Below are positions 44,719-54,390 of a stretch of DNA of 64,000 nt, piece by piece. The position numbers and the translations under genes are program-made. How positions within the stretch are numbered: position 1 is the first letter of the stretch; each line of letters begins with the position of its first letter. The notes under the pieces are model-generated. The model saw only the letters and a list, made by a program, of their open reading frames with translations, was not told the DNA's origin and did no database searches. This stretch comes from Mesorhizobium sp. L-8-3 (GTDB lineage: Bacteria; Pseudomonadota; Alphaproteobacteria; Rhizobiales; Rhizobiaceae): positions 496,001-560,000 of the forward strand of contig NZ_AP023262.1 of NCBI RefSeq assembly GCF_016756615.1, read 5' to 3'.

Positions 44719-45807
44719 TCAGCCGACGATAAGCTCGGTCCACTTCTGATTGATCCAGTCCGCCTTGCTCGTATAGAGGTCATAGCGAGGAATGATCGGC
44801 GGGATCTCCGAGGAAACGGACGCGAATTCCTCGGCGCTGAGGTCGAGCACGTCGCGTTTCAGGGTCGGAGCGGTGCCGACATTGCGCGACATCAGGGCCT
44901 GCACCGCCGGCTGGCTCATATAGTCGATGAAGACATGCGCCTCATCGATTTTCTTCGACGCCCGCGACAGGACCCAGTTGCCGGAATCCTGTATGCCGCC
45001 CTCCTTGGGGAAGGTCGAACGGACCGGCTGGCCGTCCTTGGCGGCAAGGCCGGTGACGTCGTGGTAATACTGGCCCATCGGGATCTCGCCCGACTTCAGC
45101 GCCTGCTCGAACTGCGCCTCGTCACGATACCAGAGACGGACATTCGGCTTGACTTCCGCCAGCTTCTCGAAGGCCTTCAGGAGGCCCTCCTCGGTGTCGA
45201 GCGCGTTGGTGCCGCCCATGAAGGTCGTCGCGGTCACTTCGAGCAGGAACGAATTCGAGGCGAGCGCGAGCAGGCCGAGCCTGTCGGCATTGGCCGGATC
45301 CCAGAGTGCGGCCCAGGAGTCCGGTGCGGTCGGAAAGACGTCGGTGTTGGTCACGAGCGTGATGTACCATGCCACCGCCCCGATGCCGGCCACGCGGCCA
45401 TCGGGATATTTGTTGACGAACTGCGGCAGCAGGCTGTCGAAATGCTTGAATTTCGACGTGTCGAGCGGCGTCCACAATTCGGTCGCCTGCCCCTTGAGCG
45501 TCGAGGTCTGCGACATCATCGACAGGTCGGCCGGCGCCTGCCCGGCCTTGGCGGCCTGCTCCAGTTGGACCAGCCAGGCCTCGCCGGTCGGTTCGGCCAC
45601 CGATTCCACGGCGATGCCGGTGGCCTTGGTGAATTCCGGGAAGATGTGCTTGTCGAAGGAGTCCTTGAAGTAGCCGCCATAGACGCCCACCTTCAGCGAC
45701 TTGTCCTGCGCACGCAGCACCGACGGCATGGCGAGCACGCCGGCGGTCGCCAGACCGGCGCCGAGCACCGTCCGGCGGCTGATCCTGCTATCGATGATCC
45801 TGTTCAT
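44719..45807 (-). CDS. Extracellular solute-binding protein, Tat-exported (PotD-like)
   Basis: A 362-residue periplasmic binding protein. The N-terminus carries a twin-arginine signal (SRRTVLGAGLATAGVLAMP, cleavage near LRAQ), suggesting export in folded form. The body has the family-1/8 pattern of polyamine-binding proteins, with the ISRRTV start followed by LKVGVYGGYFKDSF and the GEIPMGQYYHDVTG ligand-loop region. It is upstream of the ATPase and permeases in the same operon and downstream of the ureohydrolase, suggesting that the ligand is a guanidino or polyamine-like cation. Confidence 0.9.
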   Translation of the reverse strand: MNRIIDSRISRRTVLGAGLATAGVLAMPSVLRAQDKSLKVGVYGGYFKDSFDKHIFPEFTKATGIAVESVAEPTGEAWLVQLEQAAKAGQAPADLSMMSQTSTLKGQATELWTPLDTSKFKHFDSLLPQFVNKYPDGRVAGIGAVAWYITLVTNTDVFPTAPDSWAALWDPANADRLGLLALASNSFLLEVTATTFMGGTNALDTEEGLLKAFEKLAEVKPNVRLWYRDEAQFEQALKSGEIPMGQYYHDVTGLAAKDGQPVRSTFPKEGGIQDSGNWVLSRASKKIDEAHVFIDYMSQPAVQALMSRNVGTAPTLKRDVLDLSAEEFASVSSEIPPIIPRYDLYTSKADWINQKWTELIVG

Positions 45808-45881
45808 CTATTTCTCCTCTGACTGATGCCGGACGCCCGGCAGTTCCCGTGCTTCGTTTTTTCTTTTTCTTGGACGTGACG

Positions 45882-46943
45882 TCAGCCGCGTTCGCCGTTC
45901 ACGAAGCGGCTGAAGACCATCAGGCTCAAAATCTCGAAAAGCACCTGGGCGCCGGCATGGGCCGTATTCGTCGTGGCATCATACTGCGGAGCGACCTCGA
46001 CGACATCCCCTCCGACGAGGTTGACGCCCTTCAGGCCGCGCAGGATCTCCAGGGCCTCGCGCGTGGTGAGTCCGCCGACTTCGGGCGTGCCGGTTCCAGG
46101 CGCGAAGGCCGGATCGAGGCTGTCGATGTCGAAGGACAGGTAGGTCGGCCCGTCTCCGACGACGCGCCTGGCCTTCTCGACGACGGCCGCGATGCCGAGG
46201 CCGGAAATCTCCTCGGCATGGATCACGGTCATGCCGGACTCGTAGCTGAATTCCCACAGATATTCCGACGAGCCCCTGATACCGATCTGGATGGTGCGGC
46301 TGGGGTCGAGGACGCCGTCCAGCACGGCGTTGCGGAACGGTCCACCGTGGTGGAACTTCGTCTGATCGAACGACCCGGCGGTGTCGCAATGGGCGTCGAT
46401 ATGGATCATGCCGACCGGCCGCTGCCTGCCGACGGCCTTGAGGATCGGATGGGTGATCGAGTGGTCTCCGCCGACCGAAAGCGGCACGACGTCGGCCTCG
46501 ACGATCTGGGCGATGCGCCGCTCGATGTCGTCATGGCTCTGTTCGAGGCGGAAACGGCTGGCGAACGGCACGTCGCCTATGTCGGCGACCCGCAGATCGT
46601 GGGTCGGCGCGCAGTCGAGAACGTGATTGTAGGGGCCGATACGCTCGATGGCGCGCAGGGCGCGCGGGCCGAAGCGCGAGCCGTTGCGGTTGGTCACACC
46701 GAGATCCATCGGCACGCCGACGATAGCGGCCTGGAGATCGCCGAAATCGGGCTTGTCGGCATCGACGGCCAGATACGGCGCCGACAGGAAGGTGGGGACA
46801 CCGGAATAGGGCGCCAGGCGGGTTCCGCTCTTGGAGAAGATCTTGTCCGCGACACGACGGAACCTGGGGTCGAAAACCTCTCCGCCATGGGCTTCGCCGA
46901 ATTTGCGGCGCAGATCGTCGAGCTTGCGGGGATCCCATGTCAT
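45882..46943 (-). CDS. Ureohydrolase (agmatinase / guanidinobutyrase family)
   Basis: A 353-residue arginase-superfamily enzyme. All six manganese ligands are present: H161 (VGGDHS), D183, H185 and D187 (HIDAHCDT), and D272 and D274 (SFDIDSLDP). It hydrolyses a guanidino group to urea. ATG 46943 is chosen because GGGAGGG lies 8 bases upstream; the frame is open to 47009. The N-terminal region and length fit agmatinase or guanidinobutyrase-like members rather than true arginases. It is divergent from a LysR gene and heads a group with a polyamine-type ABC importer and an amidase. Confidence 0.9.
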   Translation of the reverse strand: MTWDPRKLDDLRRKFGEAHGGEVFDPRFRRVADKIFSKSGTRLAPYSGVPTFLSAPYLAVDADKPDFGDLQAAIVGVPMDLGVTNRNGSRFGPRALRAIERIGPYNHVLDCAPTHDLRVADIGDVPFASRFRLEQSHDDIERRIAQIVEADVVPLSVGGDHSITHPILKAVGRQRPVGMIHIDAHCDTAGSFDQTKFHHGGPFRNAVLDGVLDPSRTIQIGIRGSSEYLWEFSYESGMTVIHAEEISGLGIAAVVEKARRVVGDGPTYLSFDIDSLDPAFAPGTGTPEVGGLTTREALEILRGLKGVNLVGGDVVEVAPQYDATTNTAHAGAQVLFEILSLMVFSRFVNGERG

Positions 46944-47031
46944 GCTTCGAACCCTCCCGATGCCGAGCAGCGATCGCAGATTCATGCCGCAGCGATATTG
47001 AAAAGACAATTGATATTGTTATAGGGTTATC

Positions 47032-47048
47032 TGTGAGGAAATCTCACA
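47032..47048. promoter_or_regulatory. LysR-type palindrome (T-N11-A) between ureohydrolase and regulator
   Basis: TGTGAG-GAAAT-CTCACA is a perfect 6-5-6 palindrome containing the T-N11-A LysR box, 11 bp before the LysR ATG. Nearby, ATATTG is repeated (46994-46999 and 47013-47018), giving an AT-rich block where the divergent promoters should lie. It fits autoregulation by the LysR protein and control of the ureohydrolase operon. Confidence 0.65.
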
Positions 47049-47058
47049 AATAGTAACA

Positions 47059-48033
47059 ATGGCGAGACGCCTGCCGCCGCTCAATCCACTGCGCGCCTTC
47101 GAGGCCACCGCCCGTCATGGATCGCTGTCCAAGGCGGCGGCCGAGCTGAACGTCACACATGGCGCGGTGAGCCACCAGATCAAGGCGCTGGAGGCCTCGC
47201 TCGACGTCCAGCTGTTCGAGCGCCATGGGCAGAGGGTGAAGCTCAGCCCGCACGGCGCCGAACTGCTGCCGGCCGTGTCGAGCGCCTTCGACGGGATCGC
47301 GGCCGCCACCGCGCGCCTGCGCCGGCCGGTGAGTTCCGGCGCCTTGACCATCACTTGCGTGCCGGCGCTGCTCTCCTTCTGGCTGATCCCGCGGCTCGGC
47401 TCCTTCACGGCCCTTTATCCGGGCATCCAGCTGACGCTCAACGCGTCCAACGATCCCGGCGACATCAGATCCGCCGACGTCGATGTCTGCGTGCTCTATG
47501 GCAACGGGAGCTGGACCGACTGCTGGCTGAAGAAATGGTCCGAGCTGGAGCTCTTCCCGGTCGTCAGTCCGACGCTGATCAACAACCGGCCGATCCGAAC
47601 GGTGCGCGACCTCGCCGGCCAGACGATCCTGCATGGCGACGACGGGCGCGAATGGCACACCTGGCTGGCTGCAGCCGACGCGCTCGATCTCGGCCGGTTC
47701 CAGGAACATCATTTCGCCGATGCGCGCCTGTCGGTCGAGGCCGCCGTGCACGGCAACGGGGTGGCGCTGGGCGACACCGTGACGGCCAGCACCTTGCTGG
47801 CGCGCGGCCAGCTTGTGTCCCCGTTCAACCTCTCCGTGCCTGCCGTAGACGATTTCTATGTGGTGTGCCGCAGCGACCTGCGCTCCGTGCCGGTGGTAAA
47901 GGCCTTCATCGACTGGATCTTCGCCGAAAAAGAGGTGGCGGCCGGCACGATCGAAGCACCGCTGGCGGGCCAGATCGCCATCCGCAAGAAGCGCGCGCCC
48001 ACGCCGCGCAAGCAGACGCCACGCCTGGAATAG
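47059..48033 (+). CDS. LysR-family regulator (GcvA-like) of the ureohydrolase cluster
   Basis: A 324-residue LysR protein of the GcvA-like subgroup: the N-terminus RRLPPLNPLRAFEATARHGS and the HTH SKAAAELNVTHGAVSHQIKA are typical. The effector domain has the subgroup's VDVCVLYGNGSW strand. It is divergent from the ureohydrolase gene with a 115-bp gap that contains a perfect T-N11-A palindrome. The C-terminal tail is unusually basic (IRKKRAPTPRKQTPR). Confidence 0.92.
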   Translation: MARRLPPLNPLRAFEATARHGSLSKAAAELNVTHGAVSHQIKALEASLDVQLFERHGQRVKLSPHGAELLPAVSSAFDGIAAATARLRRPVSSGALTITCVPALLSFWLIPRLGSFTALYPGIQLTLNASNDPGDIRSADVDVCVLYGNGSWTDCWLKKWSELELFPVVSPTLINNRPIRTVRDLAGQTILHGDDGREWHTWLAAADALDLGRFQEHHFADARLSVEAAVHGNGVALGDTVTASTLLARGQLVSPFNLSVPAVDDFYVVCRSDLRSVPVVKAFIDWIFAEKEVAAGTIEAPLAGQIAIRKKRAPTPRKQTPRLE

Positions 48034-48204
48034 GCGGGCTGGTACGGTCGGACTTCCGCCGCGCAAGACGTTGCCCTGGAAACCGATGAAACGCTCCACC
48101 ATCCGCAATTCACACATCTGTTTCACATGACGTGCGTTCCAAAAGCCGTTCCGATTTTCCGGCCGATGCGCTAACTGGCAGGAAGCTGCAAGAGGAGACA
48201 GCCG

Positions 48205-49365
48205 GTGACGCCCTTTACCTTCAATACGACTCCATCGATCGTCTTCGAACCCGAAGCTTCCGCGCGGCTCGGCGCTCTGGCCGGGAGGCGCCTCGGACCC
48301 TCGATCCTGTTCGTCACCGACCCCGGGCTTCGGCGGCTGGGCCTGTGCGAACCCGCACTCGCCTCGCTGGAGGCGGAAGGCGGGAAGCCGGCGGTGTTCG
48401 ACGCCGTCGAAGCGGATCCCTCGCGGGCAACGCTGATGAAGGCGGTGGAGGCCGGTCGTGCGGCGGGCGCAACCGGCGTCGTCGGCTTCGGCGGCGGCTC
48501 GTCGCTCGACGTGGCGAAGCTCGCAGCCCTGCTCCTCGGTTCCGGCGAGGATCTCGACCAGGCCTGGGGCGTCGCCCAGGCCAAGGGCCCCCGGCTGCCG
48601 TTGGTGCTGGTGCCGACCACGGCGGGGACAGGCTCGGAGGTGACGCCGGTCTCCATCATCACCGTCGGCGATGACGAGAAGCGCGGCGTCTCCAGCCCGG
48701 TCATCCTGCCCGACATCGCCGTGCTCGATGCAGCCCTCACGCTCGGCCTGCCGCCTGCGATCACTGCCGCGACCGGCGTCGACGCCATGGTCCACGCGAT
48801 CGAGGCCTATGCCTCGCGGAGCCCCAACAACAACCCGTTGTCGAAAATGCTCGCCCGCCAGGCCCTGCGGCTGCTTGGCGCCAACATCGAGAAGGCCGTC
48901 TTCGAAGGCGGCGACATCGAGGCGCGCGGCGCCATGCTGCTGGGCTCGATGCTCGCCGGCCAGGCCTTCGCCAATTCGCCGGTGGCCGCGGTGCATGCGC
49001 TCGCCTATCCGATCGGCGGCACGTTCCACGTCCCCCACGGGCTTTCCAACGCGCTTGTGCTGCCGCATGTGCTGCGCTTCAACGCGCCCGACGCGGCGCA
49101 TCTCTATGCCGAGATCGCGGCCGACGCCTTCCCGCATCTGTCGCGGGAAGACGGCGACCAGGGGCGCTGCGCCGCCTTCATCGAGGAACTCGCTGGCCTT
49201 TCGAAGCGGCTCGGCATGCAGACGCGCCTTGCCGAGGTCGGCATCGGCGCCGACGATCTCGCCGGCATGGCGGCCGACGCGATGAAGCAGACGCGGCTCC
49301 TCGTCAACAATCCGCGTCCGGTGACGGAGACAGACGCGCTCGCCATCTACAAGGCCGCGCTTTGA
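48205..49365 (+). CDS. Iron-containing (type III) alcohol dehydrogenase
   Basis: A 386-residue Fe-ADH. The NAD-binding GFGGGSSLDVAKL, the LVPTTAGTGSEVTP loop and the metal-ligand segments GVDAMVHAIEAY and AVHALAYPIGGTFHVPHGLSN are present, so the active site looks complete. The start is GTG 48205, preceded by AGGAG at 48193-48197. The family reduces aldehydes or oxidises alcohols with NAD(H); the closest sort (maleylacetate reductase or 4-hydroxybutyrate dehydrogenase-like) cannot be resolved. It is coupled to a thioesterase gene by a one-base overlap (TGATG). Confidence 0.92.
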   Translation: MTPFTFNTTPSIVFEPEASARLGALAGRRLGPSILFVTDPGLRRLGLCEPALASLEAEGGKPAVFDAVEADPSRATLMKAVEAGRAAGATGVVGFGGGSSLDVAKLAALLLGSGEDLDQAWGVAQAKGPRLPLVLVPTTAGTGSEVTPVSIITVGDDEKRGVSSPVILPDIAVLDAALTLGLPPAITAATGVDAMVHAIEAYASRSPNNNPLSKMLARQALRLLGANIEKAVFEGGDIEARGAMLLGSMLAGQAFANSPVAAVHALAYPIGGTFHVPHGLSNALVLPHVLRFNAPDAAHLYAEIAADAFPHLSREDGDQGRCAAFIEELAGLSKRLGMQTRLAEVGIGADDLAGMAADAMKQTRLLVNNPRPVTETDALAIYKAAL

Positions 49366-49796
49366 TGAGCAGGCCCGAACCGTCGCCCAGAAGCGCCTAT
49401 CGAACCTTCCGCACGATCACCACGCGCTGGATGGACAACGATATCTACGGCCACATGAACAATGTGGTGCATTATTCGCTGTTCGATACGGCGGTTAATG
49501 GCTGGCTCATCGAACGAAACGCGCTCGATATCCATGCCGGCGACCAGATCGGCCTCGTGGTCGAGACCGGCTGCCGCTATTTTTCCGAGCTCGCCTTCCC
49601 CGATGTGGTGACCGCCGGACTGCGTGTGGCGAAGCTCGGCAGTTCCTCGGTGCGATACGAGGTCGGGCTGTTCCGCAACGCCGAGGAGCAGGCCGCCGCC
49701 GAAGGGTTCTTCATCCATGTCTATGTCGACCGGCAGAGCCGCCGGCCAAAGCCGCTCGCCCCCCGGCTGAGACAGGTACTGGAGGAGATAGCATAG
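49365..49796 (+). CDS. Acyl-CoA thioesterase (hotdog, 4HBT family)
   Basis: A 143-residue thioesterase with TRWMDNDIYGHMNNVVHYSLFD, the 4HBT/YbgC pattern with the catalytic Asp in MDNDIYGH. ATG 49365 shares its first base with the ADH stop; a TTG three bases upstream is less likely. It would release free acid from a CoA thioester made by an ADH-linked pathway. It is unrelated in sequence detail to the island thioesterase at 36.1-36.6 kb apart from the shared fold. Confidence 0.87.
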   Translation: MSRPEPSPRSAYRTFRTITTRWMDNDIYGHMNNVVHYSLFDTAVNGWLIERNALDIHAGDQIGLVVETGCRYFSELAFPDVVTAGLRVAKLGSSSVRYEVGLFRNAEEQAAAEGFFIHVYVDRQSRRPKPLAPRLRQVLEEIA

Positions 49797-49836
49797 AGCA
49801 CCGCCTGTCAGCCTGGACGCGCAAAGGACGCTCTAT
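49793..49836. repeat. Palindromic intergenic repeat (RIME-like)
   Basis: ATAGAGC (49793-49799) pairs with GCTCTAT (49830-49836) directly at the thioesterase stop codon. The inner part contains GCGCAAAGGACGC, a string I associate with rhizobial intergenic palindromes. It may also serve as transcription end for the ADH-thioesterase pair. Confidence 0.55.
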
Positions 49837-49939
49837 CGCTGTCAATATCCCGGATCCGGCCGCGCCTTTTCCCTCGGAAGTGCCCAAAAGCTGACTTAAA
49901 GTGGCGGCAGCTTCGCTGCCGTTTCGCAAGGGGACTGCC

Positions 49940-50674
49940 ATGCGCCACCTATTTTTGGGGGCATTCGCGACCCTCATTCTTTCGATTCCGGCCGGTCCGT
50001 CATTGGCTCAGGACACTGCCGCCCCGACCGTATCGGAGTCCCCGGCTGCTCCGGCCGACGCCGGAGGCGGTTTCTTCGTCGTGCAGGGCATTGCCGAAGG
50101 CGACCTGCTCAACATCCGGGAGGCCGCCTCGGCCACGGGCAAGCTCGTCGGCCGCCTGCCGAACGGCGCGGCGCTGCACAATCACGGCTGCAGTGAAACC
50201 AACGGCGTGAAGTGGTGCAAGGTGGAATCGGCCGAGGATGCCTCGGTGGCCGGTTGGGCTCCCGCCCGCTACCTGGTTGACGTGCCCATGGCAGACGTCG
50301 GCGCGGCCGACACCGGCACGGAGGTGGGTCCAACCGAAACACCCGAGCAGCAGGCGGCAGTGACATCTATGCCCGCCGAAGTTCCACCGCTCGCCCCGGA
50401 TGGCGCGACGACCGAGATCCCCTGCTCACGCTACTACGGCAAGCCGATGAGCATGTGCGCGGCTATCGTGCAACGCGGCAGCGATGGCGAGGCGACCGTG
50501 ACGGTGACCTGGCCCGACGGCGGCGAGCGCGTCATAAGCTTCCGGAACGGCCGCGCCGACACCTCCGATGCAGAGGAGCCGTTGAGCTGGACCCGCGAGG
50601 CCGATCTCAACATGATCCGCATCGGCAAGGCCGAACGTTTCGAGATACCGGACGCGCTTCCCTTCGGAGGGTGA
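49940..50674 (+). CDS. Secreted SH3-like domain protein
   Basis: A 244-residue exported protein. ATG 49940 follows AAGGGGA and gives a Sec signal (MRHLFLGAFATLILSIPAG, cleavage near SLAQ). Residues about 45-115 form a bacterial SH3-type domain (LLNIREAASATGKLVGRLPNG, then GVKWCKVE and GWAPARYL), with a Cys pair that may form a disulfide. A Pro/Glu/Thr linker follows, then a C-terminal domain with two more Cys (IPCSRYYGKPMSMCAAIV) and a short beta-rich end. Such proteins usually sit in the periplasm and bind cell-wall or membrane components. Confidence 0.8.
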   Translation: MRHLFLGAFATLILSIPAGPSLAQDTAAPTVSESPAAPADAGGGFFVVQGIAEGDLLNIREAASATGKLVGRLPNGAALHNHGCSETNGVKWCKVESAEDASVAGWAPARYLVDVPMADVGAADTGTEVGPTETPEQQAAVTSMPAEVPPLAPDGATTEIPCSRYYGKPMSMCAAIVQRGSDGEATVTVTWPDGGERVISFRNGRADTSDAEEPLSWTREADLNMIRIGKAERFEIPDALPFGG

Positions 50675-50760
50675 GACCCGACACAACCCTCCCCGCAGCC
50701 TGATGAGAAGGTCGCTGGAAACGGTCATTCAATTGCATTACATTCGGTGTCGAGAAAGAC

Positions 50761-51069
50761 ATGACGATGGTTTCAAACGCACTGATCCAGACACGCATCG
50801 ACGCCGATATAAAGGACCGCGCGACGGCTGTGCTCGAGAACATGGGCCTCACGGTCTCCGATGCTGTCCGCATTCTGCTGACACGTACCGCGAACGAAGG
50901 CGCCTTGCCGCTCGAACTCGTCACCAACAGCGAGGCCCATGATGCCTGGTTCCGCGCAAAGGTCCTGCAGGCGCTTGAGGATGCGCGGCCGGACGTGGAC
51001 GACGACGAAGCGGAGACGCAGTTTGTGGCCCGACGGCTGGCCGCTTTGGGCAAGACCGGCAAACAGTGA
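50761..51069 (+). CDS. RelB/DinJ-family antitoxin
   Basis: A 102-residue protein with the ribbon-helix-helix start typical of RelB/DinJ: ALIQTRIDADIKDRATAV followed by GLTVSDAVRILLTR. The acidic C-terminal half (ALEDARPDVDDDEAE) is the likely toxin-binding tail. It precedes the toxin with a four-base overlap (GTGA 51066-51069). The RHH domain should bind the module's own promoter and repress it together with the toxin. Confidence 0.9.
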   Translation: MTMVSNALIQTRIDADIKDRATAVLENMGLTVSDAVRILLTRTANEGALPLELVTNSEAHDAWFRAKVLQALEDARPDVDDDEAETQFVARRLAALGKTGKQ

Positions 51070-51371
51070 AGCTTGTCTGGGCACAATTTGCCGTTACGGA
51101 TCGCGTCAGAATCTTCGGCCACATCGAAGCCGACAATGCGAGGGCAGCGGTTCGAGTAGACGAGCAAATCGCTCGTGCGGTGAGGCGCCTGCTCGATTTT
51201 CCCGAAAGCGGACGTCCCGGCCGGGTCGCAGGAACACGCGAGATGGTTGTACCTCGCACGCCCTACATCGCTGCCTATGTCGTGACGTCCGACAGGATTC
51301 GCATCTTGCGTGTCCTCCACGGAGCACAGATCTGGCCGGACGAGATTGCCGACGACACCGATTTTCCGTGA
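51066..51371 (+). CDS. RelE/ParE-family toxin
   Basis: A 101-residue ParE/RelE-fold toxin. The family order is seen: basic helix pair, FPESGRPGRVAGTREMVV strand, YIAAYVV strand, and the C-terminal RIRILRVLHGAQIWPDE. The last motif is typical of ParE-like members, which poison gyrase, rather than classical RelE ribonucleases, but this distinction is not certain. The start is GTG 51066, overlapping the antitoxin stop. No frameshift is seen, so the module should be functional. Confidence 0.9.
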   Translation: MKLVWAQFAVTDRVRIFGHIEADNARAAVRVDEQIARAVRRLLDFPESGRPGRVAGTREMVVPRTPYIAAYVVTSDRIRILRVLHGAQIWPDEIADDTDFP

Positions 51372-51494
51372 TGCCCCATCACGCCAAGCCGGACATTTCA
51401 TCGCGCCAGCATAAATCGCCGTTGCGCCTTGCGCCCGGATTCGGTGCTATAGGCGGGCGGCGGACGGACGGGCCGCGACGGTGAAAGGCATATC

Positions 51495-52799
51495 ATGGCG
51501 AAAACCGACATTGCGCGGCGGGTCTACAACCACACCTGGAAGCTCGATCCGATCGTGCGCAGCCTGCTCGACACCGATTTCTACAAGCTGTTGATGCTGC
51601 AGATGATCTGGGGCCTCTACCCCAAGGTCGACGCCACCTTTTCGCTGATCAACCGCACCACCTCGGTGCGACTGGCGGACGAGATCGACGAAGGCGAGTT
51701 GCGCGCCCAGCTCGACCATGCCCAAACGCTGCGTTTCTCCAAGAAGGAGATGATCTGGCTTGCCGGCAACACCTTCTACGGGCGCAAGCAGATCTTCGAG
51801 CCGGAGTTCCTGACCTGGCTCGCAAATTTCCAGCTTCCCGAATACGAGCTGAGGAAACGGGACGGCCAGTACGAGCTCGAATTCAGCGGGCCCTGGATGT
51901 ACACGACGCTCTGGGAGATCCCGGCGCTCGCCATCATCAACGAACTGCGCTCGCGCTCCGCGATGAAGGCCTTCGGTCCGTTCGCGCTCGATGTGCTTTA
52001 CGCGCGCGCCAAGGCCAGGATGTGGGCCAAGACCGAGCGGCTCAAGGCACTGCCGGGCATCAAGATCTCGGATTTCGGCACGCGCCGCCGCCACAGCTTC
52101 CTGTGGCAGCGATGGTGCGTCGAAGCGCTCAAGGAAGGCATCGGCGACGCCTTCACCGGCACCAGCAACGTGCTGCTCGCCATGGACACCGACCTCGAAG
52201 CGCTCGGCACCAATGCGCATGAGCTGCCAATGGTGCTCGCGGCGCTGGCGAGGACCGACGAGGAACTGATCCAGTCGCCCTACAAGGTGCTGCAGGACTG
52301 GCAGCGCTATTACGGCGGAAACCTGCTGATCGTGCTGCCTGATGCTTTCGGCACGGCAGCCTTCCTGCGCAACGCACCCGACTGGGTGGCGCAGTGGACC
52401 GGCTTCCGCCCGGACAGCGCGCCGCCGATCGAGGGCGGCGAGCGCATCATCGACTGGTGGCGCAAGCGCGGCTACGACCCCAAGCAGAAGCTGCTGATCT
52501 TCTCCGACGGGCTCGACGTCGAAACCATCATCGACACCTACCGCCATTTCCGCGGCAAGGTACGCATGGGCTTCGGCTGGGGCACCAACCTGACCAATGA
52601 TTTCGAGGATTGCGCGCCGGTCGATACTGACGGGCTCAAAGCCATCTCGCTGGTCTGCAAGGTGACCAGCGCCAATGGCCGGCCGGCCGTGAAGCTCTCC
52701 GACAACCCGGCCAAGGCCACAGGGGACAAACGCGAGATCAAGCGCTATCTGAAGCTGTTCGGCGAGGAGGATCGGGTCGAGCACGCGGTCTATGTCTGA
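51495..52799 (+). CDS. pncB: Nicotinate phosphoribosyltransferase
   Basis: A 434-residue NAPRTase, the normal PncB length. The N-terminal [14 protein letters not shown] substrate loop, the FGTRRRHSF segment and [25 protein letters not shown] (read as consecutive blocks, with the His that is phosphorylated in the family) are present. It converts nicotinate and PRPP, with ATP, to nicotinate mononucleotide in the NAD salvage pathway. The matching nicotinamidase is 7.8 kb away (60571-61176) on the other strand. The stop overlaps the next gene's ATG by 8 bases. Confidence 0.95.
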   Translation: MAKTDIARRVYNHTWKLDPIVRSLLDTDFYKLLMLQMIWGLYPKVDATFSLINRTTSVRLADEIDEGELRAQLDHAQTLRFSKKEMIWLAGNTFYGRKQIFEPEFLTWLANFQLPEYELRKRDGQYELEFSGPWMYTTLWEIPALAIINELRSRSAMKAFGPFALDVLYARAKARMWAKTERLKALPGIKISDFGTRRRHSFLWQRWCVEALKEGIGDAFTGTSNVLLAMDTDLEALGTNAHELPMVLAALARTDEELIQSPYKVLQDWQRYYGGNLLIVLPDAFGTAAFLRNAPDWVAQWTGFRPDSAPPIEGGERIIDWWRKRGYDPKQKLLIFSDGLDVETIIDTYRHFRGKVRMGFGWGTNLTNDFEDCAPVDTDGLKAISLVCKVTSANGRPAVKLSDNPAKATGDKREIKRYLKLFGEEDRVEHAVYV

Positions 52800-54240
52800 C
52801 GACGGACGGCGTCGCCGGAGTACGGTGGGCCGGCTGCTGTTCCCGGCGGCCGCCATGCTGGGCGGCCTCGGCGGCAAAGCCTCGGCGCATGTGTCGGACC
52901 GTGGTTTCGTCATGCTCCTGCCGACCGGGCACTATTTCGCCGGCGGCGCGCTCGCCGTCGCGGCGAGTTTCCTGGCGCTGGTGCTGCTGCCGCCGGACGC
53001 GGTCGAGCGGCAGGCCGAAAGGCGGCTCACGCTCTTCACCGGCCTGGCGCCGCGGGGACGAACGGCCGTCAGCCTGTTTTCCTTCGCCGTCTTCGTGACG
53101 CTCATCCTGGCGGGTTGGTGGGGAAGCCGCGATCCGCTCTCCAATCCCCTGCCGCTCACCGTCTGGACCCTGCTCTGGGTCGGGCTCACCATCGTCCAGG
53201 GCGTGCTCGGCAATGCCTGGTCATGGCTCAACCCGTGGTACGGACCATATCGCATCGTCCTGCGGCTTCTTGGCCGCCGCGACGGTGCGCCTTTTCTGCC
53301 CCTGCCCGCGGCGATCGGGTACTGGCCGGCCGTCCTGCTGTTCCTCGCCTTCGCCTGGTTCGAGCTGATCGATCCGGCCCCTGACGACCCGGCTCGCCTG
53401 GCTGACGTCGCCACCGTCTATTTCACGGCGAACCTGCTCGCGATGCTGGCATTCGGCCATGCGAACTGGAGCCGTCATGGCGAATGCCTTTCCGCCTTCT
53501 TCAGCCTGATCGCCCGCTTCTCGGTGACGGAATGGTCCGACAAGGACGGGCGGTCGTGGTTCGCGCTCTGCCTGCCCGGCGCCAAGCTCAATTACGCTGC
53601 GCCCCTGACGCTCAGTGGCATCCTGTTCCTGCTCCTCACCTTGGCGTCGGTGTCCTTCGACGGCCTGTCGCGCACCTTCCTGTGGCTCGGTGCCAACGGC
53701 ATCAATCCGCTCGAATTCCCCGGCCGCACAGCGATGACCGGCATCAATACGGCCGGCCTGCTGCTCAGTTTCGCAACACTGTCCGCCGTCTTCCTGGCGA
53801 CAGTGGCGCTGGGCGAATGGCTGGCGCGCGGCAAGCACCGGCTGGTCGTGGCGGCCGGCCTGCTCGTCTGGTCGATCGTGCCTATCGCGCTCGCATACCA
53901 TTTCGCGCACTATCTGACCGTGCTCCTGATCAACGGCCAATATGCGATGGTCGCCCTGTCGGACCCTTTCGCCCGAGGCTGGAACCTGTTCGGCACCGCC
54001 CAGATGCAGATATTCACCGGCGTCACCATGGGACCCGAGGCGGCGAGGCTGATCTGGAACCTGCAGGCCGGCGCGATCGTGCTGGGGCATATGCTGGCCG
54101 TCCTGGCGGCGCATATGATGGCGTACCGCCTGCACCCGGAAGGGCGGATCGCGACGATAAGCCAACTGCCTCTGACGCTGCTGATGATGGGCTACACGGT
54201 GTTCGGACTATGGCTTCTATCGACGCCGACCGGAGCATGA
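52792..54240 (+). CDS. Unknown polytopic membrane protein
   Basis: A 482-residue protein with about 11-12 hydrophobic segments spread over its whole length, so it is an inner-membrane protein. I do not recognise a transporter or enzyme family with certainty. Features include an early [20 protein letters not shown] after the first segment, several conserved-looking His ([24 protein letters not shown]), and a [12 protein letters not shown] motif in a loop near residue 145. The histidines in or near membrane segments suggest metal or heme binding. It overlaps pncB by 8 bases, so it is co-expressed with it. Confidence 0.8.
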   Translation: MSDDGRRRRSTVGRLLFPAAAMLGGLGGKASAHVSDRGFVMLLPTGHYFAGGALAVAASFLALVLLPPDAVERQAERRLTLFTGLAPRGRTAVSLFSFAVFVTLILAGWWGSRDPLSNPLPLTVWTLLWVGLTIVQGVLGNAWSWLNPWYGPYRIVLRLLGRRDGAPFLPLPAAIGYWPAVLLFLAFAWFELIDPAPDDPARLADVATVYFTANLLAMLAFGHANWSRHGECLSAFFSLIARFSVTEWSDKDGRSWFALCLPGAKLNYAAPLTLSGILFLLLTLASVSFDGLSRTFLWLGANGINPLEFPGRTAMTGINTAGLLLSFATLSAVFLATVALGEWLARGKHRLVVAAGLLVWSIVPIALAYHFAHYLTVLLINGQYAMVALSDPFARGWNLFGTAQMQIFTGVTMGPEAARLIWNLQAGAIVLGHMLAVLAAHMMAYRLHPEGRIATISQLPLTLLMMGYTVFGLWLLSTPTGA

Positions 54241-54390
54241 CGAGAGCCCCTGTTCGGTTGCAAGGCAGCCCTGACTTCAGTTCCTATTGCCATGCAAAAG
54301 TTTGATGGTCTAGCTTGCACGGAACGAAACTCCAGCCCGGACAGGCGGCATGCGGCTGGACCGGGACCATGTTCGATAAGGGGTACAGGG

